From assembly GCF_021021555.1 (NCBI RefSeq), contig NZ_JAINWA010000003.1, forward strand, positions 310,001 through 374,000: DNA of 64,000 nucleotides, given 5' to 3'. Position 1 is the stretch's first letter; each line of letters opens with the position of its first letter. This document shows, piece after piece, positions 43,172 through 54,000 of the stretch. The notes under the pieces were generated by a model that made no database searches, was not told the origin of the DNA, and worked only from the letters and a program-made list of their open reading frames with translations. Made by a program: the position numbers and the translations under genes. The stretch comes from Teretinema zuelzerae (GTDB taxonomy: Bacteria; Spirochaetota; Spirochaetia; Treponematales; Treponemataceae).

Positions 43172-45135
43172 AGGTTCAGCTCCATCTGCGGCGCCGCCGG
43201 GCTTCCCGCGGTTGAAGGACCGTCCTGCAAGAGAGCGAGGAACTCTTTTTCACCGATGACCGGGATTCCCAGAGACTCGGCCTTTCGGTTCTTGGAGGAG
43301 CCGGACGAAGGATCGTTGGTTACCAGATATGAAAGCCCCTTAACAACGGATGTTTTAATAATTCCGCCCAGATCCTTCACCTTCTGCTCGGCCTGAGGCC
43401 TCTTCATGGAGGAAAGTTCGCCGGTGAAGCAAAAGGACAGGCCGGACAGAATTCCGCCCGCAAGCGGCGGCAGTATGCGAACAGCCCCCGACTCGAGCAA
43501 TCTCTCCATCTCCAGGCGGACCGAGGCGAGTCCTTCGAAGAAATCTTTCGCCATGATCGGCCCGAATTGGCGCACACGGGAGAAATCTTCCGCCGAGGCG
43601 GAAAAAAGCTTATCAATGGTATCCAAGCCGGCTTCCACCAGTTTTTCGACCATGGCCTCCCCGATGCCCTCGATGTCGAAACCCGCGATAAACGCGGGCA
43701 GGCTCACCTCGGGACGGGAACGCAGCGATTTGAGCACCTTCGCCGCGCTCAGCTCGCCCATGCGCTCGAGCGAGGAGAGTTCTTCCTCCGTCAGGGTATA
43801 CAAATCCGGAATCGAGCGGACGCGGGATGAATCGAAAAGACGGCGGATTAATCCGGTTCCGAAATCGCGAATGTCCAAAACGGAAATCCATTTTTCCAAT
43901 CGATGATGAATTCTTTTAGGGCATAAGGCATTGGGACAATAAAGCCGGGTGCCTTCGTCCGCGAGCGCAGTTCCGCAGGAGGAACATGAGGCCGGCTGCT
44001 CGATGGGAGCGGCATCAGGAGGATTTTCGACCAGGGATTCGATTTTGGGAATGATTTCACCCCGCTTTACGACGACAACCCTGCTCCCGATTTTCAGATC
44101 GAGCGAAGCTATTATGTTCGGATTCGCGAGATTTGCCCGTTGCACCGTCGTGCCTGCGAGCTGAACAGGATCGATTATCGCTATCGGCGTATAGGTGGCG
44201 CCCGATTCGCTCCATTCGACCTCCCGCAAAACGGTCACGGCCTCTTCGAGGCTGAATTTAAAGGCTATTTGTTTTTCAGGCCGAGAACGGGCCAGATCGG
44301 CGTAATCTATATCGAGTCCCTTGACTACCAGTCCGTCGATATCGTAGGGAAGAGACGGCCTCATGTCCATGACCCGGGAGCGGTGCGCGATCACTTCGAG
44401 GTCTCCCCGGCAGAGTTCAGCGGGCACCGTATCGAAGCCGGCATTTTTCAGCCGCTCGAGCTTCTCCTGTTCGCTGCGAAACAAGGGGTCATCCGATGAA
44501 GCGCCGGAAGACGAAGCGTCGTAGCAGATGACGCGCAGATGCTCGCAGCCCGCGCCGTCCTTGCGTTTCATAAGCCCGTTCGCGGCGTTCCTGCAATTCG
44601 CCTTGTCGGGAAAATAACGTGCATGAACGTCGCGCGTCATGATTACTTCGCCCCGGACGCCTCCGGTAAAAGGCGTTTTCCCCTCAGGACCCCAGTCTCC
44701 GGAAAGAACATGGACGACGCCCTTCATTTTTTTTGCGTTGAAACTGATGTCGTCCCCGATTTTTCCGTCGCCGCGGGTGACCGCGCGCGAAAAAACGCCC
44801 TTTGAATACTGAAGTTCCAGGCTCGCTCCGTCCAGTTTGTATTGGACGAAAAAAAGATCGAAGCTCATTTTTTTCGCCCAGGCTGAAAAGGATTCCGGGT
44901 CTGCGGCTTTTTCCTGGCTCCCCATCGGGATCACATGCGCGGCCTTTGGAAAACCGTCGGTTGATTCCGGGCTTACCTCTGAAAAAAGCGGATTATCGGG
45001 TTCTATCGAGCGAAGTTCATCCCAGAGAGAGTCGAACTCGTGATCGGGGATTTCAGGCTCCGCGTTGTAGTATTTGTCTTGATGATAGCGCACCAAGGCT
45101 TCGAGCTCGGCCGCCCTCGGACTCCGCGCAGGCAT
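43168..45135 (-). CDS. ligA: NAD-dependent DNA ligase
   Basis: 655 residues. Ia domain YHQDKYYNAEPEIPDHEFDSLWDELR binds NAD; adenylation motif VQYKLDGAS with the nucleotidyl-accepting Lys100; TRGDGKIGDDISFNAKKM; OB fold TVQRANLANPNI; zinc finger CSSCG...YCPNALCPKR; helix-hairpin-helix repeats and a C-terminal BRCT domain (ILSGLSFCFTGELSSMKRPQAE). The loop usually PMLSLDNAF is PMGSQEKAA, a local divergence. The ATG follows directly after the trmB stop, with GGGGAGG inside the trmB end. Confidence 0.95.
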   Translation of the reverse strand: MPARSPRAAELEALVRYHQDKYYNAEPEIPDHEFDSLWDELRSIEPDNPLFSEVSPESTDGFPKAAHVIPMGSQEKAADPESFSAWAKKMSFDLFFVQYKLDGASLELQYSKGVFSRAVTRGDGKIGDDISFNAKKMKGVVHVLSGDWGPEGKTPFTGGVRGEVIMTRDVHARYFPDKANCRNAANGLMKRKDGAGCEHLRVICYDASSSGASSDDPLFRSEQEKLERLKNAGFDTVPAELCRGDLEVIAHRSRVMDMRPSLPYDIDGLVVKGLDIDYADLARSRPEKQIAFKFSLEEAVTVLREVEWSESGATYTPIAIIDPVQLAGTTVQRANLANPNIIASLDLKIGSRVVVVKRGEIIPKIESLVENPPDAAPIEQPASCSSCGTALADEGTRLYCPNALCPKRIHHRLEKWISVLDIRDFGTGLIRRLFDSSRVRSIPDLYTLTEEELSSLERMGELSAAKVLKSLRSRPEVSLPAFIAGFDIEGIGEAMVEKLVEAGLDTIDKLFSASAEDFSRVRQFGPIMAKDFFEGLASVRLEMERLLESGAVRILPPLAGGILSGLSFCFTGELSSMKRPQAEQKVKDLGGIIKTSVVKGLSYLVTNDPSSGSSKNRKAESLGIPVIGEKEFLALLQDGPSTAGSPAAPQMELNL

Positions 45136-45843
45136 TCAGTCCTCCCCGGGAAGCTTCCGGAACATCAATTCGCATATCCGGTGATTGGCCTTGATGCCCT
45201 TCTCTTCGAATCTCGTCTCCGGCCGCCAGGTTTGATGAGGAGCGAATCCTTCGTACATGCTTTGCAGTCCGGGCGTGGCCGCGAGCTGCTGCCAGGCTTC
45301 CTCGCCGTACTCCTCCCAGTCTGTGGCCATGTAGAAGTAGCCGTCGGGCATGAGCTTGGACGCGAACAAATCGGTTCGCGGCCGCTGGACAAGACGCCGC
45401 TTATGATGGCGTTTCTTGGGCCAGGGATCGGGGAAAAAGACGTGAAAAGCCGAGATGGACGAGTCGGGAATCATGTGCGTCAATACTTCCAGGGCGTCGT
45501 GTTCGATGATTCTGAGGTTCGACAGGCCCCGCCGCTCGATTTCACCGAGAAGCCGGCCGACCCCGGCTCGGTGGACTTCGATGCCCAGGTAATTGCGGTC
45601 GGGGTTTTCAGCGGCGATTATGGCGGTTGCCTTGCCCATGCCGAAGCCGACTTCTATCGTGACCGGAGCCGTATTTTCGAAAATATCTGTCAAGTTTAAT
45701 ATCCGCTCCTGGAACGGAAGACACCAGCGGGCGGAATGAATGACGTAATCCCTTTTCTGGGCCTCCGTCATTCTGCCTGCGCGCAAAACGTACGTATGAA
45801 TTTGCTGAGGATACAATACGCTCTTGGAATTATCTTTTTCCAT
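45136..45843 (-). CDS. trmB: tRNA (guanine-N7-)-methyltransferase
   Basis: 235 residues. Transfers methyl from SAM to G46 of tRNAs. SAM-binding motif [21 protein letters not shown], then [12 protein letters not shown] and the TrmB signature [22 protein letters not shown]. Start at 45843 is preferred over a GTG at 45852: the latter would lie upstream of the likely transcription start, and neither has a ribosome-binding site. TAGAAT ends 11 bases before the ATG and includes the TAG stop codon of the upstream lipoprotein gene. Confidence 0.94.
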   Translation of the reverse strand: MEKDNSKSVLYPQQIHTYVLRAGRMTEAQKRDYVIHSARWCLPFQERILNLTDIFENTAPVTIEVGFGMGKATAIIAAENPDRNYLGIEVHRAGVGRLLGEIERRGLSNLRIIEHDALEVLTHMIPDSSISAFHVFFPDPWPKKRHHKRRLVQRPRTDLFASKLMPDGYFYMATDWEEYGEEAWQQLAATPGLQSMYEGFAPHQTWRPETRFEEKGIKANHRICELMFRKLPGED

Positions 45844-45854
45844 AATTAGCACCG

Positions 45855-45881
45855 ATTCTACCGTATTTTAAGGGGTGTCAA
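45855..45881 (-). promoter_or_regulatory. Predicted leaderless promoter of trmB
   Basis: Minus strand TTGACA (45881-45876), only 15 bases, TAGAAT (45860-45855), then 11 bases to the ATG. TAG of the -10 is the stop codon of the preceding gene. Confidence 0.45.
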
Positions 45882-46556
45882 CAATACCCCGGCCGTGCTT
45901 CCCGAGTTTTCGACATAGCAGCGGACCGTCTCGGCCTTCGAGGACAGAGACTTCAAACTGGCGACCCGGCCTTCGACGGTCGTCTTCGCGGCGGTGTCGG
46001 GAATGCGCCATGAATACAGCAAAACATCGGCCGAATCGTATAAAAAAAGATAAAAACGGGAAAAAAGCAGCGAATCGGGATTCTTTTCCATGATCCACTT
46101 ATCTCCCTCGATGCGGAAACTCATGGGAGCACGCTCCGGAAAATCAGGCGGAGCGAGATCGAAATTCGACAGGGATTCGTTTCCCGCAAGGTCTGTCAAA
46201 CTAAGCGTATACCGGCCGGTCGGAAAGGAGAGTCCTCCCGGCCCCAGAAGGCGGTTCGAACCGACCCAGCGATCCTTCCAGCGCAATCTCGCCTGAGCTT
46301 CCTGAGCCGGAACAGTCCATTGCAGGCCTGTTTCGTCGTGAAAAAGAGTCAACGAAGAAAAATCGGCTTCGCCGTCGCTGTCCTCGAAAAAAACAAAGAG
46401 AGACAGCCGCTCCACGAAAGACCCGTCGGCCTGCTGGTCGCGATACACCTGCCAGGAGGAGGAGCGGATTTCAGGATTTCCCTGAGAGCAGGCCGTTGCA
46501 ATAATTGAGAATACAGAGAGAACCAGAAAAACGGGAGTTTTTACCGCCGAATGCAT
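45858..46556 (-). CDS. Predicted lipoprotein of unknown function
   Basis: 232 residues. Signal peptide [17 protein letters not shown] followed by a lipobox-like IIATACSQG, with Cys23 as the probable lipidated residue. The body is beta-rich ([44 protein letters not shown]), with the look of one or two Ig-like sandwich domains. AGGA lies four bases before the ATG, and the gene starts six bases after the 388-residue gene upstream. Probably anchored in the inner or outer membrane. Function unknown. Confidence 0.78.
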   Translation of the reverse strand: MHSAVKTPVFLVLSVFSIIATACSQGNPEIRSSSWQVYRDQQADGSFVERLSLFVFFEDSDGEADFSSLTLFHDETGLQWTVPAQEAQARLRWKDRWVGSNRLLGPGGLSFPTGRYTLSLTDLAGNESLSNFDLAPPDFPERAPMSFRIEGDKWIMEKNPDSLLFSRFYLFLYDSADVLLYSWRIPDTAAKTTVEGRVASLKSLSSKAETVRCYVENSGSTAGVLLTPLKIR

Positions 46557-46562
46557 ATAATC

Positions 46563-47729
46563 CTAAAAAAAGAAGGTTAGATTGATGACGGTCAAATCCG
46601 AATCCCTGAATTGATTCGCCATTGATTCAAATTTGACATTTACCTTATCGCACGCTTCGCTCAAATACGAAAGATAGTACATGCCGAGGTTCGTGTCTTC
46701 CTCGCCGTCGGGGGTTTCTTTGTAAAAATCGATGAGGGACTTCCGCTTGAGATCCGCGTTCTTTTTATCGTTGATGGTTTCGCGAACCTGCTCGGACTGA
46801 TCGTCCTTGTTGTACAGGGTGATCTGGAGTTTACCCTGCGTTCCGATCGAGGTGCTGCCGCCTCCGAGCTTCCAGGACACGAATACCAGCTCGTGCTTGC
46901 GTTCAAGCTCCGCGATCACCTTTTTCCTGATGTTGGGATCGAACATGACCGTATTTGGATCGACCGTCCCCTTGTACATATTCTTTACTTCTTTGCGGAG
47001 ATTGGTGTTCTCCGCGTTCACCACCAGCTCCATGAGCATCAGCGAGATGTATTCGGCGATCTTCGCCTTGTCCATATATTCGGTCAGGGCAGAGCGTATA
47101 GTGCGAAGGATAGATTCAAAGCCGTCGGCATCCTTGAACTTCGTGATGATGAACCAGGTGAACGGCCGTAGATTGTTCATAAATTTTTCGCTGAGCAGAA
47201 GCTGAATATTTTTTTCTTCGGGAAGCAGGGAATTATTTTTATTAATAAAGGTGTACAAGGGAGATAATATTTCCTGCTTCGCCTCGAAAATAATCTTTTC
47301 ATTCTTTTTTAAGACGTTTCTCAGGAAATTTTCGTTGATATGCGTCTTTTCGTCGATAATATTCGCCGGATTCAGCCGATTCCATTTTTTAATCACATCG
47401 GAGCTGAGAACCTGATGGAAAATATAGGCGTCGTACTGTCGATATAAAACGGAATACACGATGAGCTTCGACAAATCCATCGTTTCCTGGCGCGAAGTAA
47501 TGAACTCGGGCTTTGAAATTTCTATTTTCGAGATGTAATCGATGAGCAGAAGACGCTGAACAGTCGCCGGAGTGAACTGGTCGAGAGAAATCCCGTATTC
47601 CTCCACATTGTCCGCGAGCTTGAATTTCAGAAGCTTCTTGTTTTGACGGATGAAAAAAGTCGAGCCTTCTTGAGTAAGGATCAGCTTCAATGGAAGGTTC
47701 AGTATAGTCTTTCTCTCACCCGCTGCCAT
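46563..47729 (-). CDS. Conserved hypothetical protein, possible GHKL-like ATPase C-terminus
   Basis: 388 residues from the ATG at 47729 (GGGGGAG five bases upstream); no signal peptide or membrane helix. The N-terminus (LNLPLKLILTQEGSTFFIRQNK) is beta-rich, the middle strongly helical and rich in Lys/Asn. The stretch KIAEYISLMLMELVVNAENTNLRKE resembles the N-box helix of GHKL ATPases (E.v.NA..H), and GMYYLSYLSEACDKVNVKFE with a terminal VINLTFFF resembles the closing strands of that fold. The canonical G1 (DxGxG) box is not evident, so catalysis is doubtful. Starts the lipoprotein-trmB-ligA operon. Probably a spirochete-specific family. Confidence 0.72.
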   Translation of the reverse strand: MAAGERKTILNLPLKLILTQEGSTFFIRQNKKLLKFKLADNVEEYGISLDQFTPATVQRLLLIDYISKIEISKPEFITSRQETMDLSKLIVYSVLYRQYDAYIFHQVLSSDVIKKWNRLNPANIIDEKTHINENFLRNVLKKNEKIIFEAKQEILSPLYTFINKNNSLLPEEKNIQLLLSEKFMNNLRPFTWFIITKFKDADGFESILRTIRSALTEYMDKAKIAEYISLMLMELVVNAENTNLRKEVKNMYKGTVDPNTVMFDPNIRKKVIAELERKHELVFVSWKLGGGSTSIGTQGKLQITLYNKDDQSEQVRETINDKKNADLKRKSLIDFYKETPDGEEDTNLGMYYLSYLSEACDKVNVKFESMANQFRDSDLTVINLTFFF

Positions 47730-47763
47730 GCCATCTCCCCCGTCCAACCTTGGTAGGTGTTTT

Positions 47764-47792
47764 AGTATATCCCACTTCGATTTATTTGTACA
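47764..47792 (-). promoter_or_regulatory. Promoter of the 47729 gene
   Basis: Minus strand TGTACA (47792-47787), 17 bases, TATACT (47769-47764). Predicted leader of about 28 bases containing the GGGGGAG site. Confidence 0.5.
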
Positions 47793-47859
47793 TGATTTAT
47801 GAATTCGCTTCTAATATCGGCCTCGAACGAGGATATCTTGAACAAGCGAAAAACGACCC

Positions 47860-47889
47860 TTGACTGCGCGAGTCTTGAAACCCTATCCT
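47860..47889 (+). promoter_or_regulatory. Predicted leaderless promoter of the 47898 gene
   Basis: TTGACT, 18 bases, TATCCT, then eight bases to the ATG at 47898. No ribosome-binding site precedes that ATG; its position supports the signal-peptide methionine as the true start. Confidence 0.5.
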
Positions 47890-47897
47890 ATACCGAT

Positions 47898-49862
47898 ATG
47901 TCCCGAAGTGTTGGATTGATCGCACTGTGTTTTCTCCTCATTCTTCCCCGCATGCACGCTGACGGCTCCCCTTCATGGAGGGAGTTCGGCCCCTCGGACG
48001 GCAAAGCGCTGGTCGTCGCCTGGAGGGCCGACGCGGGAGCGGAGACGGAGCGGATCATAGACGCGCTTTCCGAAGAATTGTCCCGGACAGTGCTCGCCTC
48101 CCGGGTGTGCCTCGCGCCGCTCGCTTCGAATTCCCTGACCTTCCGCGGCGATTCCCGCGAAGAAATCGGGTATTCTTTAAAATCGCTTGCCGCTATCTCG
48201 GAAGCGGGGCCTATTCAAGCTGTCGTTTACATCGAAGCCGGAAATGACGATAACATCAGCGCTGAATGCGGCGCGGGGGGCCTAACGAGCCCGCGATGGC
48301 TTCTGGAAAAGGTTCTCGCCCTGGAGAATCCTCAGGTCCGTCTCGCGGAAACGCGAATGAGCCTCTACCGCCTGAAATGGGTTCCCGGCGACCCGGTGCT
48401 CGCAAACCTTTTAAATGACGGATATTCGGCGATTTTGCTCAGAGGCGGAGAGGGACTCGCAAGCGCGCTGAAGCGGCTCGCGGTTGACGACTCGAAACAA
48501 GACATGAACGGATACGACAGGCACTACCTCCTCTTTCAACGAACCAACGGATTGGCAGTGATCAGCGAAGGAGTCATCGTATTCGCAGCCATAACCGCAG
48601 CGGGCTTCGTGCTGTTCTCGGTCTTTTTCCTGGGTTTTCTGTTCGGAAAATCCCGCGACCAGAGGCTGAAGGATTTCCGGAGATTCTGGTGGCTTCCCCT
48701 GGTCTACCTGTTCGTAAACATACTCTGTCTAACCGCGGGAAGGCTTGCCGTCCAGCTGCTTCTTTCTTTCAGGTTCGCTCATTCGGCCGCATGGACGCTG
48801 CTGCCGCAATTCGCTCTCCTGGCCAAGCTGGCCCTCGCCCTTTTTCTCGTCGATCTCATCTTTTCCCTTAACCAGTTGATCCGCTTTCCGTCGGACGGCT
48901 TTATTTACGGATACTTCGCGAGCCTTGCCTGCGGCGTCAATATTTTTCTTTTTTCCGCTACGGACTTTTCGCTGACGTTCTACTTTCTCGCTTTCTATCT
49001 CGTTGTTTACATCGCTTCGCATAATTCGCATCCGGCTACGAGCTTCGCGGCGGCGATTCTCCTCGTCGCGCCGGTGATCCCCTGGGCGCGGGAGCTTCTC
49101 AAAAACGACTGGAGAACCATCTCTCCCCTTTTTACCGGAACCGATCTATGGGACGTAAAAATCTCCTTTTATCTGATACCGATCCAGTTTCTCGTATCCC
49201 GGCTTCTCCATTCGGCGGGAAGATTCGGAATGAAAAACAAACTGTATATTCCCTTGAATGCGGTGCTGATGTCGATACCCGCTCTCGCCTCGGCCTTCAT
49301 GCTTTTATACGTTCCTGCATGGTCGGCGGATAGGCCGGTGCATGTGCTGATCAGACAACGCATCGGAAAAGAAGGTTCAAATCTTACGCTGGAAGCGCCG
49401 GCTGTTCCCGAAGGACTCTCGCCTGCCATGGATCCGGATGCGCGAACTTCTTCTCTTCCCGAAGATCCCGAAGCGCTGCTGCCGTATACGCTCGCGAATC
49501 GCCGTTTCCTGGAGCGGAACATCAATACCCTCGCTATCAGTCCCCGCATCTTCGCCGAGCGTCTTATCATAGAGGTACGCTCTGCAGAGGGGGTATCGGT
49601 TTTCAGCGCCTCGGAAAACTTCATTCTCGCGGACGCGGGAAAAACGGCAAGGTTCGGCATCGATACGCCGGACGGAAAAGGCGCGACGATAGAGTTCACA
49701 TCCGAAGCGGGCGTTCCGCTTGAAATTTCGATCACGGCGTTGACGACGAAGAATCCGTGGGGGATTATCGTCGAGCATCCGGCCATCACATCGTCCTATA
49801 TGCTGGAGGTAGAGCGCATCGTAGTCGCGAACGCCGCCGATCAAACCGGAGAAGCCGAATGA
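47898..49862 (+). CDS. Polytopic membrane protein with large periplasmic ends, unknown function
   Basis: 654 residues. Signal peptide MSRSVGLIALCFLLILPRMHA, a periplasmic domain (about 20-215) with alternating strands and helices, then about eight membrane helices (about 222-475, e.g. VIVFAAITAAGFVLFSVFFLG, LVYLFVNILCLTAG, LIPIQFLVSRLL, NAVLMSIPALASAFMLLY) and a C-terminal periplasmic domain of about 170 residues with beta character. No transporter or enzyme motif is recognised. The start matches a leaderless promoter. The stop overlaps dinB by four bases, which in turn overlaps the giant outer-membrane gene, so all three are translated together. Possibly an inner-membrane partner of the giant protein (inference). 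Confidence 0.78.
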   Translation: MSRSVGLIALCFLLILPRMHADGSPSWREFGPSDGKALVVAWRADAGAETERIIDALSEELSRTVLASRVCLAPLASNSLTFRGDSREEIGYSLKSLAAISEAGPIQAVVYIEAGNDDNISAECGAGGLTSPRWLLEKVLALENPQVRLAETRMSLYRLKWVPGDPVLANLLNDGYSAILLRGGEGLASALKRLAVDDSKQDMNGYDRHYLLFQRTNGLAVISEGVIVFAAITAAGFVLFSVFFLGFLFGKSRDQRLKDFRRFWWLPLVYLFVNILCLTAGRLAVQLLLSFRFAHSAAWTLLPQFALLAKLALALFLVDLIFSLNQLIRFPSDGFIYGYFASLACGVNIFLFSATDFSLTFYFLAFYLVVYIASHNSHPATSFAAAILLVAPVIPWARELLKNDWRTISPLFTGTDLWDVKISFYLIPIQFLVSRLLHSAGRFGMKNKLYIPLNAVLMSIPALASAFMLLYVPAWSADRPVHVLIRQRIGKEGSNLTLEAPAVPEGLSPAMDPDARTSSLPEDPEALLPYTLANRRFLERNINTLAISPRIFAERLIIEVRSAEGVSVFSASENFILADAGKTARFGIDTPDGKGATIEFTSEAGVPLEISITALTTKNPWGIIVEHPAITSSYMLEVERIVVANAADQTGEAE

Positions 49863-51052
49863 CGGCGCAACCCGTTTTTTTTCATGCCGATCTGGACGCG
49901 TTCTTCGCGGCGGTCGAGCAGCTCGATCATCCGGAATACCGGGGGAAACCGGTCATTGTCGGCGGTGAGCGCGGGAAGCGCGGGGTGGTCTCCACCTGCT
50001 CCTACGAGGCCCGCGCATTCGGCGTGCATTCTGCGATGCCGATGAACCGGGCGGAGGCGCTCTGCCCGGACGGAATATACGTTCGCGGACGAATGCACCG
50101 GTACCATGAAAAATCGAGGGAGGTGATGGCGGTATTCAGCCGCTGGTCTCCCTCCGTGCAGCAAATCTCCGTCGATGAAGCCTTCATCGACATGACCGGG
50201 ACCGAACGGCTATTCGGTCCTCCCGAATTGGCGGCGGCGAAGCTCAAAGCAAGCGTAAAAGAGGAAACAGGACTGACCGTTTCCATCGGCGTCGCTCCTA
50301 ACAGGTATGTAGCTAAAATCGCTTCCGGATTGAACAAGCCCGACGGACTGACGCTCGTCCCCTCCGGCGGAGAGCAAGAGTTCATGAGAGCCCTCAGGCT
50401 GAAGGATGTATGGGGAGCCGGGGAGAAGACGAGGCAGAGGCTCGAGGAAGCAGGACTCGGGACAGTCCCGCTCTTGCTGGAATGCTCGGAACCGCTGTTG
50501 CAGGGCATACTCGGAAAAGCGGGCGGTTCGTTTTTGTTCAACGCGCTCAGAGGCTGCGATCCGGGGATTTTCACCGGATCTTCGGCCAGCCGTTCGATAT
50601 CGAGCGAGCATACCTTTCCCTTCGATATAAAAGATGCCGAAACCGTCGAAACGGCGATACTCGAACTAGCGTCGGACGTGTCCTACCGCATGATGGACTC
50701 AGGACTTTCGAGCAAAACAGTGCACATTAAAATCCGCTACGACGATTTCACGACGGTCTCGATTCAGGAAACCTTCGACACAACGATCAAGGACATGGAC
50801 GATCTCTTCCGGCGTTCATGCCTCCTTTTCCGCAGAAAATACGCGAACGGCGTTCCAGTCAGGCTCATCGGCGTCGGCGTGTTTAATCTGACGGACAAAC
50901 CGGAAGCGGATCAGCTGGATCTCTTCGCCGCGCCGGATTCCGGGAAAAAGCGCAAGGTGCAGGAAGCGGTGCGCGCGCTTGAAAAAAAGCGAGGTAAAGG
51001 CCTTGTAACCCGGGCGCGCCTCCTCGACCGCCCGGGAGGGCGGGAAGAATGA
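49859..51052 (+). CDS. dinB: DNA polymerase IV (Y-family translesion polymerase)
   Basis: 397 residues. Catalytic acidic residue D11 and steric-gate F15 in FFHADLDAFFAAVEQ; second catalytic pair in QISVDEAFIDMTGTERLFG; helix-hairpin-helix region GAGEKTRQRLEEAG; little-finger domain SISSEHTFPFDIKD. Near the C-terminus QLDLF is a beta-clamp-binding peptide. It copies across damaged template with low fidelity. Start and stop codons overlap its two neighbours (ATGA at both ends). No LexA-like box is visible at the promoter of this three-gene unit. Confidence 0.95.
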   Translation: MTAQPVFFHADLDAFFAAVEQLDHPEYRGKPVIVGGERGKRGVVSTCSYEARAFGVHSAMPMNRAEALCPDGIYVRGRMHRYHEKSREVMAVFSRWSPSVQQISVDEAFIDMTGTERLFGPPELAAAKLKASVKEETGLTVSIGVAPNRYVAKIASGLNKPDGLTLVPSGGEQEFMRALRLKDVWGAGEKTRQRLEEAGLGTVPLLLECSEPLLQGILGKAGGSFLFNALRGCDPGIFTGSSASRSISSEHTFPFDIKDAETVETAILELASDVSYRMMDSGLSSKTVHIKIRYDDFTTVSIQETFDTTIKDMDDLFRRSCLLFRRKYANGVPVRLIGVGVFNLTDKPEADQLDLFAAPDSGKKRKVQEAVRALEKKRGKGLVTRARLLDRPGGREE

Positions 51053-54000
51053 AAACCCGCGGCGCGGCGCTGTGCGCATCTTTCCTTCTCGGCCTCTTTC
51101 CGCTTTCGCAGGCTCAGTCTCAAACCGCCGACGATCCTGTTCACGACCTTCCCGAAGGGTTGGATCCGGACGCCGCGCTCCTTGCCAGAATCAGCGGTCT
51201 GTTCAGCAGAGAGGATCCGACCTCTCTGTATCAGTTCGGAGTCTACGACGAGGAAGTAGAGTTCATACTCGACGGTTCATGGGAAGCTTCGTTCACCGGT
51301 TCGCTCGGCCTGGCCTTCTCGGACGGAGCGGCAGCACTGTCTTTTTCGCCCCCCGTATTCACCCAAAGCGTCGACATGTCTACCTGGATTTTCATAGACG
51401 GGCGCTGGTATTTTGAAGCGAATTTCGCGGAAGGGTTCTCAAAGAACACCGTCGCCGCCGGATATGTCGGAGGAGAAGACGAAAACGTGAAGCACGTTCG
51501 CCTGGGAAACAGCGGGATCGCCTTCCCCGACGAGTATCCCTTTATCGCTGCGGGCGGCGGCAAAGCTCCGGGACCCGGTATTTCTGGAACATTCGCCGGG
51601 AAAAAATGGAAAGCCGACGCGGTAGTCAGATGGGACGCGGTGTCATCCGAGGAGCTTCTGCTTTCCGGAATGAACGAAGCCGCTGATTCATGGGTTTCGG
51701 CGGCTAATCCCGTGCGCGGCAAATGGTTCATTCTTCCCGTGACAGCGGCGACGGGAGGGATAACCGTCTACGTGGAAGATTCCAAGGGAGACTTCAGCGA
51801 CTCGGAGGAAGGAGTTTCCTGGAGGCGGTTGAACGAGGCCGAGTACTCGCTCGACGGCTTAAGCGGCATGCTCGAGCTGGCCGAAAGCGCCTCAGGCAGG
51901 GTCGCGGTCGAACATCAGCAAAGCGTTTCGCTGCCTGCGTTGACTCAATTTCTGGAACAGGAGCGGGCGTGGTTCGAGTCCGTTCTCGGCGACGAAACCA
52001 TCCTTGCCCGCTATTTTCCGGAAGGCGCCGACGAAGCGGCCGTAACAAAGAAATACCTCAGGACTATCTCAGGCCGGACAGCCCTGGTTCTCCGGCAAAA
52101 AAGCGCCTTCTCTCCCTTCGAAATCCTATCGCGGTACGACACCGGCGGAGAAGAAGCCGAGCCCGTGTGGAAGGAAAGCGGAATCGCCGCGAAGGAATGG
52201 ATTACGCAGATCATCGAATCCGAGTGGACAGCCCTCCTCCCCGCGGAAGGAATCTCTTCGCCCAGGGATCAGCAAGCGCGCTATCCGCTTCTTGCGGGCA
52301 AAGAAGCGCTCTGGATTCCGGAGATATACTTGAGCGCGCTCGGAGGCGGAAAGGCCGAAACCGATTTGTCACTGCGCGCAAGAAAATGGCAGGCGATCGA
52401 AACGATAAGCCTCGGAGAAGACGCGATAGCCGGCACCGTGCAAGTCTACAGAAACGGAATCAGATCGGCGGATTTTACTCTGGACGACGCGACCGGCATC
52501 CTCTCTCTCGGACAACCGCCCCAAACCGGCGAAACGATACGCATCACCTGGAAGAAAACCGACGCCTCCGCCCGCAACGGCACGCTCACCGCAGCCGGAG
52601 GAATAGCCTGGACCCCTGTGCCAGAACTGAATCTCCACGCGGCGCTGGGCTTGATCTGGAACCTGTCGGGCGCATCGTGGACGGACTCGGCGAACGACAG
52701 CCCGGGAACCTTGACTGCGGCAGCCGGGGGTACATGGACAAAGGGAAATCTTGAACTTTCCTCCGACTTCGCATGGCAGGTTTCAGTACCGGACACCACC
52801 GGCGTGTATCGGATCGACGGAATGGAAACGACGCCGACGACCCTCTATCCGGACAGCTCCTGGTACGCACCGATAGCGGCGAATCTCCTGCCGGACATTT
52901 CGGAAGCGCATAACGCCGAGACTACGCCCGTATTAACCCTTGACGGCCGGGTGGAGCCTTCTTCCGGCGGAACGATACTTCCCCGAACCGAATCGGGAGT
53001 ATCAGGATTCATCCTGCCCATCGCCGCGACGATTTCAGCCGGAGAATGGACGGGAGCGGACATACTCGCCGGGGACGAAACCGGCCTTACATTCGCAGAA
53101 GCCGCGTCAGTCTCCGTAGCGTTGAAGAACAACGGTTCGTCGGCGCCTCCCGAATACGATCTCTGGATTCAGTTGGGAGCGGCCCGAAAACAAAGCGATG
53201 AATTGCCGCCGTACATCAGAACCTGGAAAATTCCCGCATCCGAGCTGCCCTCCGGAGGAAGCGGATGGAAAATCATCACCATTCAACTGGACGACGAGGA
53301 CAGGTCACTCCTTGCCTCCGCGGGCAACATACGGCTTTTGGCTACGCCCACAGACGGGATCGGAGCCTTCGATTCCGCGGAAGTTTCCCTCCTTTCGGGT
53401 CCGCTCGAATTAGGAAAAACGGGATACTCCGCGCGCGCCTTTCCGTCGATCGAGGACGCTTCGAATATCCGGCTCGAAGAATCGACAGGCTCCGAGGCCG
53501 ACACCCTCGTCAAACAGTTCGACATGCCTTCGCGCTTCAATGCCGGAGGACGAAACAGCGTCCTGAAGCTCTTCTTTTCGCCCGAGCCCGATACCGAAAG
53601 CCTGAGCATTTCCCGGACAACAAGTCTGATGCCCCTACATTCCTATGAAAAACTGATGTTTCATGTATTTCCCGTAGACACGGGAGAGGATTCTCAATCG
53701 CCGGAAGGACTGCCCGACGACGCGATGCTCGCGCTTTCTTTAGAAGGAAGATCAGCCGATACCGGAGCGGCCGTAGTCGTCGGGAGGCTCGAAGTCCGGG
53801 CGAACTCGCTGAAAACCGGCGTGTGGCAGGAACTGGCGGCAAATATGACAACCGGAGAGGTATCTCTCGACGGGACTGTTCTTCCGGGGGCGCAAGCCCG
53901 ATTCAGCTATGCGAATCAGCGGGTATCGCCTAACCGGATCATCATTTCCCTTGAAGGCTGGCCCGACGCGCTAACCTCGACGGGAGAAGACGCGGCATAC

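Noticed and set aside
51723-52754. Second plus-strand frame (343 codons) inside the giant outer-membrane gene
   Set aside because: Arginine-rich out-of-frame reading of a coherent 1554-residue protein with signal peptide and beta-signal; no ribosome site.
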